DNA from: Streptomyces pactum | Lineage (GTDB): Bacteria; Actinomycetota; Actinomycetes; Streptomycetales; Streptomycetaceae | Length of the DNA: 64,000 bases | Direction of reading: 5' to 3' | NCBI RefSeq assembly: GCF_002005225.1 | Contig: NZ_CP019724.1 | Location: forward strand, 5,845,501-5,909,500 | Shown here: positions 46,290 through 54,754 of the stretch, one piece after another | Layout: every line of letters begins with the position of its first letter | Numbering within the stretch: position 1 is the first letter of the stretch | Made by a program: the position numbers and the translations under genes | The notes under the pieces: model-generated | What the model was told of the DNA's origin: nothing | Databases searched by the model: none | What the model saw: the letters and a program-made list of their open reading frames with translations, nothing else

Positions 46290-49200
46290 TCAGCGGTTCT
46301 CGGCCGCCGTGAGCAGCGGACGCAGGTCCGGTACGAGGAGCACGTCGCCGTCCGCCGCCCGCAGGGCACGCCGGACCCGTTCACCGTGCCAGTGGCCGAC
46401 GAACGGCAGGCCGATCGCGTGGGCGGCGGACTGCTCGGCGGGAGAGGAACCGATCAGCACGCACTCGCCCGGCGGGGCGTCGAGCCGTTCCAGGGCCCGG
46501 TGCAGGACGTCCGGGTCGGGCATGAGGCGGGTGAGGTCGGCGTCGCGGCCGTGGACGCCGCCCGGGAGCGCGTCCAGCAGGCCCCGTCGTCTCAGGTAGC
46601 CGGCGACCGGGGCGGGGGCCCGGTCGGTCACCACGGCGGTGGGCACCTTGCGGATGTGCAGTGCCCGGATCAGCCGGTCGGCCAGGGGCGTCGGCTGCGC
46701 GGTGCGCGCCGCCCGGGCCTCGTGCCGGTCGAGGCGGAGACGCACGTCGTGGGCGATCCGGTGTCCGGCGAGCGCCCGGATGAAGTCCAGGGTGCCGGCG
46801 TGCCCGTCCGAGGCGACCCGGGGCAGCGGTACCCCGGCGAGCGCGTCCTCGGGCGCACGCTCCTCGGCGACGAGCCGGGCGATGTCCAGGAGGACCTCCC
46901 GCTCGGCGGCGGGCCGGTACAGCCGGGCCGTCACGTCGTCGAAGCCGAGGAGGACGCAGCGGGCGCCGGCGACCAGGTCCGTGGCGGAGGCCGGGCGGCG
47001 CGTCCGGGTCCGGGTGGGGGCACCGGCGTCGGAGGAGGACCACTGGATGAGGTAGCCGGACACGTCCACGCTCCCCGGAAGGATCCCGCGACCGCCCCGG
47101 AAGGCAGCCGGACGTTCGTCGCCCAGCTCGGCGAACAGCACCGCCCGCGGGTCGGTCCCCCGCCCGGCCACGGCCTCCACCGGATCCTGCACCCGCCACG
47201 TCGCCTCGATCCCGGGGAACTCCGTGGCGAGGTCGTGCTCGGTCAGGTCGACCTCGAAGTACTGCCAGGTCGCACGGGACCTGTCGGGCGCCGACCGGAC
47301 CAGGTCGGAGTCCGGCAGGGCGAGCGCGCCGTCGGGCAGCCGCAGAACGACGGCCTGGGACGCGTCGGACGGGCGGGGCACCCACCCGTCCGACGGCATC
47401 GGGAAGGGCCCGCGCACCGCTTCGCCGGCCGGTGCCGCCGCCCTGGGGGCCCCGGCACCGTCGACCGGGCGGTACCAGCCCGTGTCGTCGTCCAGCGGCC
47501 GGAGCAGGTCCGGGGCGAAGAGGGGGCCGTCCGGACCCTCCTCCTCGTGCACCTCGTCGTAGTACAGGGAGTCGCAGAGCGCGACGATCGCCTGTGCGCC
47601 GGAGGCGTCCAGTGCCGCGCGGACCGACTCGGCGTCGGCGCGGAAGGCCTGCTCCTCGCCGCCGTCCAGCGCGAACTCCACCTGCCAGAACTCGGCCCGC
47701 AGCCGTAGGCCGCCCACCCGCGCCAGTTGCCCGGGCAGCCCTTCCAGGGTCGCCCGGAGCAGGCCGGAGGCTTCCGTCCGCGGCTCCAGCAGTACGAGGA
47801 CGCCCTCCGGATCGTCCAGGGCCTCGTACGCGGCACCGTCGAGCCCGCTGTCCGTCAGCAGGTCCGTGACCAGGCGCCGCAGGGTGGCGTGTGCCTCGTC
47901 GCCCCGGGGGCCGTCGGCGAACGCGTAGTGGGCGCAGGCGCGGTAGCCGGTGTCGAAGCCGGTGTCGTCCTCCTCGAGGTCCGCCGCGACTTCCGCCAGG
48001 ATCTCCGCCCGCTCCCGGGCCTCCTCGGGATCCAGGTCCGTGTCGTAGTGGGGACCGTCCCCCCACGCGGCGCTCGCGGCGATCGCCTCGGCGGTCTCCG
48101 CCTCCTCCTCGGTCGGGCCCTCCGCCTCCCCCGACAGGGGCGTCCAGAGGCCGTCCTCCGTGGGGAACGGGCCCTCCGCGAGCTCGTCCGGCGCGGACAC
48201 GGCGCTGTGCGGCCCGTCCGTGTCCGGCCACTCCGCGTACGCCTGCCACGGGGTGCCGTCCGCCGGCTCCTCGTACGCCTGCCCCGGGGCGTCGTCGGCC
48301 GGCTCGTCGTGCTCCTCGCGCAGCTCCCGGCCCAGCGCGGTCAGTGCCGGGCTCCGCCCCCCGGACAGCTCGTACTCCTCGTACACCGCCAGGGCCTCCT
48401 CGCCCCGGCCCTGACGGCGCAGGGCGATCAGGTACAGGCGGCGGAAGTCCTCCCGGTGCGGGTGGGCCGCCAGCAGGTCGGCCAGGTCGTCGGCCGCCCG
48501 GTCGTACTCGCCGAGCGCCAGGTCGAGTTCGGCGCGCTTGGTGTGCAGGGCGAGGCGGAGCCGGGCGAGCCGGGTGCGGGCGGTGCGGGCGGCGGGCCCG
48601 GGGACGTCCCCGAGGGGCTCGGTGCCGCGCCACAGCGACAGCGCCTCGGTGACGTGGGCGCGGGCCTCGGCGAGCGCGCCCGCCAGCCGTGCCGCGTCGG
48701 CGCGGCGTACCAGCTCGTCGCAGTGCACCACGTCCACGTGGTCGGCGCTGGTGTGCAGGGCGTAGCCGTGGGCGGCCGCCGCCAGCACGCCGGGGCCCAG
48801 GGCGTCCGCGAGACGCGTCGCCAGCCGGGTCAGCGCGGCCCTCGGGTCGCGCGGCTCGTCGCCCGGGTCCCACAGCCCCCAGCGCAGCTCCTCGTGCGTC
48901 ACCGTGCGGCCGTGCTTGAGCAGCAGCATGGCGAGCAGCGCGCGGACGTCCGGCGGCAGGTCGGGGGAGCCGTCCGGGAGCCCGACCCGCAGCGGGCCCA
49001 GTGCGTGGTACCGGCGCGGCTCGTACGCCTCCGCCGCCCGGGCGGGCAACCGCGGGTCCGCGAGCAGCCGCAGGCCCTGGGCCTGCGCCGCCGGCGAGGC
49101 GGACATCATCAGGTCGAAGGCGTGCGCGTAGTGGATGCGGTGGGCGCCGAGCAGCCGGTCGAGGCGGCGGGAGTCGATCGGGACCGTCAGGCGCGAGGTG

Positions 49201-51350
49201 CCCGACGTCAGCGGCAGCAGGACCTCGCACAGGGCCCGGGTGTCCTCGGAGCGGCCGGCCGGGCCCGAGGTCCGGCCCGGTTCGAAGAGGCTGAGCCGGA
49301 CGGTGCCGTCCGGCAGGAGGACGACCCGGGACGCCTCCAGGCCGCCGTGCGTGACGCCCGCCTCGTGCAGGGCGGTGAGCGCCCGCGCCAACTGCGCACC
49401 CACCGACACCGTCAGCGGCGTCGGCAGCCGCCGGCCGTTGGACCGGGTGAGGGCGTTCAGGGCGATGCCGTCGAGGTGCTCCATGACGACGTACGGGATG
49501 TCGTCCTCGATGCCGCGGTCGAGGACGGCGACCACGTTCGGGTGGGCGATCTCCGTCAGGCGGCGCGCGTCCCGCAGGAACGCCTCCCGCGCGGCGGGGT
49601 CGGTGTTCGCGTCGTGCAGACGGACCGTCACCGTCCGGTTGGTCCCGGTGTCCTCGGCCAGCCACATCCTCCCGGTCGGCGCGAGCCGCCGCACCGGCCG
49701 GTAGCGCGCACCCAGCGCGGGCGGGAAGGGCGAGGGGGCCGGTGGCCGCTGCCGCGTGGCCAACTGCCGGGCGCTGTCCTGGCTGATCGCCGCGAACGCC
49801 TCCTTCCCGTCGGCCCGCTCGGTGCCGTCCCGGGAGGGGATCAGCGCGCGGAACTCGCCGGGCGACCGCCCCGCCCGCTCGTCGATCAGGCCGCCGGTCC
49901 GCAGCAGCAGCTCGCGGGTGCGGTTGCGCGCGGTGCGGGGCAGACCGCGCAGCAGGAGCTCGCGTACGCCGGGACGGAACGCGTACGAGCCGGGCGGCCC
50001 GGCGACCGTGGTGAGCAGGCCGCTGAGGATGACCTCGGCCAGGTGCTGGGGGAGCGGGTGCGGTTCGACGGCGGCCTGCACCAGCCGCATCACGGGCAGG
50101 TCCGGGCGCCCGAGGGCGAGATGGCCGGCCAGCCGGAAGGCCTGGGGGGACGCGCTCGCGCGAAAGCGCAGGACCAGCTCCTCGGCGGACAGCCGCGTCA
50201 CGTCGGTGCGGTCGTCGGCGTCGGCCGGCAACGGGCGGTGCAGCGCGGCGGCGGCCCCCGGGTACTCGGTGCCGCCCGGACTCGCGATCAGCGAGGCCCA
50301 GTTCGCCAGCCACTGGGGTCCCGGTTCCAGCACGGGCACGTGCACGGCCTTGCGGGACGCCCGGGCCGCGGTGCCGTCGTACGGCGTGAAGGCGAGCGAC
50401 GCGCTGGGTGCGGCCCGGTGCGGGGCCGACAGCCGGCCGGGCACCGGCGGCAGGGCGGTGTCCCGCCACAACTGCTCCGGCAGTGGCTGGAGTACGGCCA
50501 GGGGCGTCCGGCGCGCCCAGCGGCGCAGCGTGTCGAACCACCGGGTGCCGGCCGGGCCCTCACGCCACTGCGGCCCCATGCAGTCGCTGATCAGCAGGGT
50601 GACGGTACGGCCGTCGGCGGGCGCGTGGGCTCCCTCGCCGCGGACGGTGCCGTCGGGGTCCGCGCGGTGCAGGGTGACGGTGCGGAAGACGCCCGACTGG
50701 GCGAGCGCGGCGTGCAGTTCGCGCACCAGCGGCTGCCACACGGGCATCGTGGGGCCGGCGTCGTGCACCAGGTTCAGCCGCAGCCAGCGCTCCCGCACGG
50801 GGCGCAGCACCGGCAGCCACCACTCGGGGCCGGCGCCCAGCCGGGCGATGCGGTCGGCGGTCGCGGACTCGTCCACCTCGTGCCCCACCGGCGCGTCGGT
50901 ACGGCGCTTCAGTGGGCGCAGGGAGCGCTGCAGTGCCAGCGTGTGCCGCAGCATCGGCGGCGCGGGCGCGAGCAGTGCGCTGTGCGGTTCGGCCGCCGAC
51001 GTGCCCGGTGCGGGCGCCGGGGACGGCAGGCGCAGGGGGGTGCGGGGCGCCTCGGCGGCGGGCGGCGGTTCCTGCGGCCGACCGGGTGGGGGCGGCCGGT
51101 GCTGCCGGTGCTGCCGGTGCTGCCGGTCCCGTTCCGGTGCCGCCCGGGGTGCGGGGGGCGCCGGGTCCGCGGGCGCCGCCTCGGCCGCCGGGCCCGCCGG
51201 GTCCGCGGGCGCCGCCGGTTCCATCCGCCCCGCCAGCCACAGGAGTTCGGCCAGCTCCAGCGGGGTCGGCCGGACGCCCGGGGCCGCCCGGCCGAGGAGG
51301 TCGGCCAGGTGGGGCAGGGGGTCCGGTGCGCCGGGGCGGTCAGCGGCCAT
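46290..51350 (-). CDS. Giant SAV_2336-pseudokinase-BTAD-cyclase-like-HAD protein
   Basis: 1686 residues; ATG overlaps the MoxR stop by one base. Domains read from motifs: residues ~130-450 SAV_2336/vWA-like (RERWLRLNLVHDAGPTMPVW, TVTLLISDCMGPQWREG); ~540-750 Ser/Thr-kinase-like fold (VVAVLDRGIEDDIPYVVMEH) but with HGGLEASRVVL where HRDLKxxN is expected and no DFG, hence a pseudokinase; ~780-1013 winged helix plus BTAD as in SARP regulators (LLLKHGRTVTHEELRWGLWD, YDRAADDLADLLAAHPHRED); ~1130-1270 acidic linker end and nucleotidyl-cyclase-like domain (YRACAHYAFADGP, GVLVLLEPRTEASGLL); ~1316-1450 unassigned; ~1455-1680 HAD-like (CVLLGFDDVTARLY, AVVTDRA, CVLIGSSPAEQSA) with altered catalytic acids. 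Likely effector or signal hub of the MoxR/trypsin system. Confidence 0.8.
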   Translation of the reverse strand: MAADRPGAPDPLPHLADLLGRAAPGVRPTPLELAELLWLAGRMEPAAPADPAGPAAEAAPADPAPPAPRAAPERDRQHRQHRQHRPPPPGRPQEPPPAAEAPRTPLRLPSPAPAPGTSAAEPHSALLAPAPPMLRHTLALQRSLRPLKRRTDAPVGHEVDESATADRIARLGAGPEWWLPVLRPVRERWLRLNLVHDAGPTMPVWQPLVRELHAALAQSGVFRTVTLHRADPDGTVRGEGAHAPADGRTVTLLISDCMGPQWREGPAGTRWFDTLRRWARRTPLAVLQPLPEQLWRDTALPPVPGRLSAPHRAAPSASLAFTPYDGTAARASRKAVHVPVLEPGPQWLANWASLIASPGGTEYPGAAAALHRPLPADADDRTDVTRLSAEELVLRFRASASPQAFRLAGHLALGRPDLPVMRLVQAAVEPHPLPQHLAEVILSGLLTTVAGPPGSYAFRPGVRELLLRGLPRTARNRTRELLLRTGGLIDERAGRSPGEFRALIPSRDGTERADGKEAFAAISQDSARQLATRQRPPAPSPFPPALGARYRPVRRLAPTGRMWLAEDTGTNRTVTVRLHDANTDPAAREAFLRDARRLTEIAHPNVVAVLDRGIEDDIPYVVMEHLDGIALNALTRSNGRRLPTPLTVSVGAQLARALTALHEAGVTHGGLEASRVVLLPDGTVRLSLFEPGRTSGPAGRSEDTRALCEVLLPLTSGTSRLTVPIDSRRLDRLLGAHRIHYAHAFDLMMSASPAAQAQGLRLLADPRLPARAAEAYEPRRYHALGPLRVGLPDGSPDLPPDVRALLAMLLLKHGRTVTHEELRWGLWDPGDEPRDPRAALTRLATRLADALGPGVLAAAAHGYALHTSADHVDVVHCDELVRRADAARLAGALAEARAHVTEALSLWRGTEPLGDVPGPAARTARTRLARLRLALHTKRAELDLALGEYDRAADDLADLLAAHPHREDFRRLYLIALRRQGRGEEALAVYEEYELSGGRSPALTALGRELREEHDEPADDAPGQAYEEPADGTPWQAYAEWPDTDGPHSAVSAPDELAEGPFPTEDGLWTPLSGEAEGPTEEEAETAEAIAASAAWGDGPHYDTDLDPEEARERAEILAEVAADLEEDDTGFDTGYRACAHYAFADGPRGDEAHATLRRLVTDLLTDSGLDGAAYEALDDPEGVLVLLEPRTEASGLLRATLEGLPGQLARVGGLRLRAEFWQVEFALDGGEEQAFRADAESVRAALDASGAQAIVALCDSLYYDEVHEEEGPDGPLFAPDLLRPLDDDTGWYRPVDGAGAPRAAAPAGEAVRGPFPMPSDGWVPRPSDASQAVVLRLPDGALALPDSDLVRSAPDRSRATWQYFEVDLTEHDLATEFPGIEATWRVQDPVEAVAGRGTDPRAVLFAELGDERPAAFRGGRGILPGSVDVSGYLIQWSSSDAGAPTRTRTRRPASATDLVAGARCVLLGFDDVTARLYRPAAEREVLLDIARLVAEERAPEDALAGVPLPRVASDGHAGTLDFIRALAGHRIAHDVRLRLDRHEARAARTAQPTPLADRLIRALHIRKVPTAVVTDRAPAPVAGYLRRRGLLDALPGGVHGRDADLTRLMPDPDVLHRALERLDAPPGECVLIGSSPAEQSAAHAIGLPFVGHWHGERVRRALRAADGDVLLVPDLRPLLTAAENR

Positions 51351-52375
51351 CAGAACGCGTCGGGCTGCGGGGACCGGCCCAGGTACGGCATCAGCCGCTC
51401 CGCCAGCTCGTCGAGGGAGTCGGCGCCCAGACCGGAGGAACGGGCCAGGTAGATGGCGTTGAGGAGCTGGTCGGTGGCCAGTTCGCCGCTGCCCACCCGG
51501 GACAGGAACCGGTCGATCAGCTTCTGCGCGTACCCGTCGGGCTCGCCCAGGTGGGCGCGGACGATCTCGGTGAGGTGGTCGTCGTCCGGCTGCCGCAGCC
51601 GCAGCGAGACACAGCGGCGCAGGAAGGCGGGCGGGAACTCGCGCTCGCCGTTGCTGGTGAGGACGACGAAGGGGAAGGCCTTGCAGCGGACCCGGCCGCG
51701 TTCGACCGGTACCCGCTGGTCGGTGCCGTCGATCAGCACCTCGGCACGCCCGTCGGAGGTGTCCCGGGAGGCCCGCACGAGCTCCGGGATCTCGTACTGG
51801 CCCTCCTCCAGGACGTGCAGCAGGTCGTTCGGCAGGTCGAGGTCGCTCTTGTCGATCTCGTCGATGAGCAGGGCGCGCGGACGGGCGTAGGGGAGGAGGG
51901 CGGTGCCGAGCGGGCCGAGGCGCAGATGGTTCTCGATGCCCGTGCCGGCGGCCGGGTCGTCGGGACGTTCCGTGGCGTGGCGCGCCGCGTACAGGCGGGA
52001 GAGCGGGTCGTAGGTGTAGAGGCCGTCGTGGAGGGTGCTGCGGCTGGTGATGTTCCACCTCAGGACCGGGCCGAGCCGCAGTTCGCGGGCGACCGCGTAG
52101 GCGAGGGACGACTTCCCGGTGCCGGGCGGGCCGGTGACCAGCAGCGGACGCCGCAGGTACAGGGCGGCGTTGACCAACTGCACCGTGTGCTCGGAGGCCT
52201 GGTAGGTGGCGGCGCGGTGGGCGCGGTCGGGGGAGGCGGCCAGGGCCTCGTCGTCCTCGTCCGGCGGGTCGAGCACGGGGTGGCCGTCGAAGGCCCGCCA
52301 GGGCGGGGGCGGGGGCAGCTTGGCGATGCCGTCGTGGGGGGCCGGCGCGCCGGTGTAGACGGGCCACAGAGGCAT
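51350..52375 (-). CDS. MoxR-type AAA+ ATPase
   Basis: 341 residues. Walker A GPPGTGKSS (residues ~82-90), Walker B ALLIDEIDKSD, sensor 1 VVLTSNGEREFPPAF and an arginine finger in LRRC. The sequence belongs to the MoxR branch, whose members remodel vWA-domain partners. It sits between the trypsin-like gene and the giant gene in one transcription direction and overlaps the latter by TGATG, so the stoichiometric partner is probably the SAV_2336/vWA-like region of the giant protein. Confidence 0.93.
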   Translation of the reverse strand: MPLWPVYTGAPAPHDGIAKLPPPPPWRAFDGHPVLDPPDEDDEALAASPDRAHRAATYQASEHTVQLVNAALYLRRPLLVTGPPGTGKSSLAYAVARELRLGPVLRWNITSRSTLHDGLYTYDPLSRLYAARHATERPDDPAAGTGIENHLRLGPLGTALLPYARPRALLIDEIDKSDLDLPNDLLHVLEEGQYEIPELVRASRDTSDGRAEVLIDGTDQRVPVERGRVRCKAFPFVVLTSNGEREFPPAFLRRCVSLRLRQPDDDHLTEIVRAHLGEPDGYAQKLIDRFLSRVGSGELATDQLLNAIYLARSSGLGADSLDELAERLMPYLGRSPQPDAF

Positions 52376-52396
52376 GGTTCTTCTCTCCGAGCGATC

Positions 52397-52447
52397 GGTG
52401 CGGCGGGTGGTTCGGTGCGGCGGGTGGTTCGGTGCGACGGGTGGGCG
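52397..52447. repeat. 17-bp tandem repeat between protease and MoxR genes
   Basis: GGTGCGGCGGGTGGTTC at 52397 and again at 52414, with a degenerate third copy from 52431; related GGCGGGTCGGT words continue to about 52520. It fills most of the 148-bp gap within an otherwise overlapping gene set. Confidence 0.8.
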
Positions 52448-52523
52448 GTTCGGCGGTGGTTCGCTTCGATCGGCGGGTCGGTGGCGGGCGGGTCGGTGGC
52501 GGGTGGTTCGGCCGGTGGGACGG

Positions 52524-54176
52524 TCACCCGACGGGGGAGTGCAGCAGGGCGGCGGGCTCGGCGAAGCAGCGGGGGTCGTCCCACAGCAACTGGACGTCCC
52601 TCGCCCAGTGCTCGTCGGGGTCGTCGGCCGCGTCCGCCGTCTCGCGCAGTTCCATGACCAGGCGGGGGAGTTCGGACGGCGGCACCCCGGCGACGGACAC
52701 GGCGAGTTCGTCCAGGAACGCCGTACCGGAGCAGGGGCCGTCGTGCCCGTCGCCGGGGCACCCCTCGCGCGGCCACAGCAGCACCGGCACGGGGACGTGG
52801 AGCCCGACCTCGAAGTGCTCCCCCGCCGCCGCGGGCGAGGCGGCGAAACCGGCCAGCTCCGCGTCGTCCCGCAGCCGCTTGCGCAGGCCGGCCGGCCGCT
52901 CCCGGGTGCCGCAGTCGACGCGGTGCAGCGTCCCGCCCGTGCTGACCTGGAGCTTGCCCCACTTCTTGCGCAACTGGTGGCGGAGCCGCCCGCTGCGGTG
53001 GCGGTGACGGTCGGTCACCACGAGCGGGTAGGCGCAGCCGAGCGGTGTGGGATCGTCCTCGCTGCACGCCCAGTGCGCCACCGGTTCGTTCAGCCACTCG
53101 CGCGGCAGCACGAACGTGAGCAGCTCGTCGGCGCCGGGATCGAGCTGGGTGAACGCCTCGTCGATGCGCTCCTGCACGAACGACCGCACCGCGCTCCTGG
53201 CCAGCCGGCGCGTGCCCACCGGGCGGCGCTGCCCGTCCCGGTAGGCGGACACCTCGACGGTGACCTGGTCGGCGCCGGCACCGCTGTGATCGATCTCCAC
53301 GACGATGGGCGACCACGTCGCGGGGCGTGGCGGCGGGGCGTGCAGGAGTTCCGCCAGCCGGTCGGCGAACCGGGCCACGGCGCCCGGCTCCGGCACCTCC
53401 CACTGCACGTACGCGGCGGCCTCCCGCAGGGAGGCGAACCCCCCTGCCGGGGGCGGCGGGTCGAAGGGGTCCATGGCGGAGGCGTACAGCCGGTTCGGGT
53501 CGCACGTCAGGCCGGTGCTCTCGGCGCGGCGCACCAGCGCGTACAACCGCCTGCGCGCGTCCGCCCGGTGGCCCGGCGTGGGCACCAGTTCGCCGATCTC
53601 GGGCCAGTAGCGCGCCATGACCTCGACGGGCAGCATCCTGCCGACGCGTACGTCCTTGCCGCCCGCGACCGCGGTGACCATGCCGACGACCGTGCCGTCG
53701 GCCAGCGTCAGCGCCGCCCCGCTGAACCCGGCCGCCAGCGGCTGCCCGTGCGCCGTGAGCGCCTCGAGCTGGACCCACTCGTCCGAGATGAGCGGGCCGG
53801 GCAGGGCACGGTAGGAGGCGAGCATGCCCTCGTCGTACCCCTTGGGGAAGCCGTAGGCGACCAGCTCGGGGGCGGGGGCGGCCCGCTCGGAGCCGGGCCG
53901 GGCGAAGACGGCCGGCGTGAGCGGCACCTCCTGGTCCAGTTCCAGGACGGCCAGGTCGCCGAGGTCGGCGGGGCCGCCCCGCCAGCCGCCGTGCACGGCG
54001 ACCGTGGCGGACAGCTCGCCCAGTTCCCGGCGGCCCGGGAAGGTTACCGTGACCGCCGCGCTCCCGCTCCACCGGACGACGTGGGCGCAGGTGAGCAACC
54101 GGCGCGCGGAGACGAGGAATCCGGCACCGACCTCCTTGCCGCACTCGATGCGGGCGTGCCACGCCGTACCGCTCAT
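52524..54176 (-). CDS. Trypsin-like protease with VMAP-C-type C-terminal region
   Basis: 550 residues with no signal peptide, so probably cytoplasmic. Residues 1-170 are a trypsin-like domain with an intact triad: His32 (LTCAHVV), Asp74 (DLGDLAVLEL) and Ser152 (GFSGAAL). After a helical middle, residues ~255-550 resemble the vWA-MoxR-associated protein C-terminal domain: IVVEIDHSGAGADQVTVEVS, LLTFVLPREWLNEPVAHWAC, PLVVTDRHRHRSGRLRHQLR. The ATG overlaps the stop of the Trypco1 gene (ATGA). Expected role: regulated proteolysis triggered by the NTPase module (inference). Confidence 0.87.
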   Translation of the reverse strand: MSGTAWHARIECGKEVGAGFLVSARRLLTCAHVVRWSGSAAVTVTFPGRRELGELSATVAVHGGWRGGPADLGDLAVLELDQEVPLTPAVFARPGSERAAPAPELVAYGFPKGYDEGMLASYRALPGPLISDEWVQLEALTAHGQPLAAGFSGAALTLADGTVVGMVTAVAGGKDVRVGRMLPVEVMARYWPEIGELVPTPGHRADARRRLYALVRRAESTGLTCDPNRLYASAMDPFDPPPPAGGFASLREAAAYVQWEVPEPGAVARFADRLAELLHAPPPRPATWSPIVVEIDHSGAGADQVTVEVSAYRDGQRRPVGTRRLARSAVRSFVQERIDEAFTQLDPGADELLTFVLPREWLNEPVAHWACSEDDPTPLGCAYPLVVTDRHRHRSGRLRHQLRKKWGKLQVSTGGTLHRVDCGTRERPAGLRKRLRDDAELAGFAASPAAAGEHFEVGLHVPVPVLLWPREGCPGDGHDGPCSGTAFLDELAVSVAGVPPSELPRLVMELRETADAADDPDEHWARDVQLLWDDPRCFAEPAALLHSPVG

Positions 54177-54532
54177 GAGCGGCCGGCGGCTTCCGGGCCG
54201 TCGGGGCGCGTCGGGGACGGCTCCGGCGACCAGCTCAGCTTCACGACCAGGTGGCCCTCCGCCGAGCCCTTCGCGATGACCGCGCCGGCCTCCGCGCTCA
54301 GCTTGACCCCGAACTCCAGCTCCACCGAGTCGGGTCTGAGCGAGCCGTCGCGGAAGACCCGCAGCGCGGACTCGGCCGCCGCCCGCACGCCCTCCAGGGA
54401 CCCCTCGAAGGTGCGCGCCGCCTGGGCCGGTCCGTCGCCGCGCGAGACCAGCCGCGCGCCGTCCTCGTCCTCGACACCCTCGACGACCACCCGCGCGCCG
54501 TCCTCGGTCTTGAACTCGACCAACCCGTCCAT
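54173..54532 (-). CDS. Trypsin-co-occurring domain (Trypco1, CU044_2847-like) protein
   Basis: 119 residues. LVEFKTEDGARVVVEGVEDE, SVELEFGVKLSAEAGAVIAK and EGHLVVKLSW are the hallmark of the small beta-rich Trypco1 family. These proteins almost always sit beside a trypsin-like protease gene in actinobacterial and cyanobacterial conflict loci. The 4-bp overlap with the protease gene suggests the two products act together, perhaps as adaptor or inhibitor; the molecular role is unknown. Confidence 0.85.
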   Translation of the reverse strand: MDGLVEFKTEDGARVVVEGVEDEDGARLVSRGDGPAQAARTFEGSLEGVRAAAESALRVFRDGSLRPDSVELEFGVKLSAEAGAVIAKGSAEGHLVVKLSWSPEPSPTRPDGPEAAGRS

Positions 54533-54754
54533 GACGCCGCTCGCTCCCCGTATGCCGTACCTGTGCGGAAGGTCATTGTGACGGACGGTACTCGGCCCTG
54601 TCCCGCCCACCGCCTCCGGCGCCCCTCGGCTGTGGCGGAAACCCGCCAGGGCGCCAATCCGCCACCCCCGGTCAACTCCCGTTCCCCGCAGACCCCCTGA
54701 GACTGCTCCCAGCACTCGTCGCAGCACTCTACGACGATATGAAGAGAGGCGTGG

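Noticed and set aside
46290..52367. One single 2025-residue protein reading through the MoxR region
   Set aside because: The extra N-terminal 339 residues lie in a different frame from the MoxR ATPase and look like Arg/Pro/His-rich shadow sequence. The MoxR gene has intact Walker motifs and ends exactly at the giant gene's ATG.
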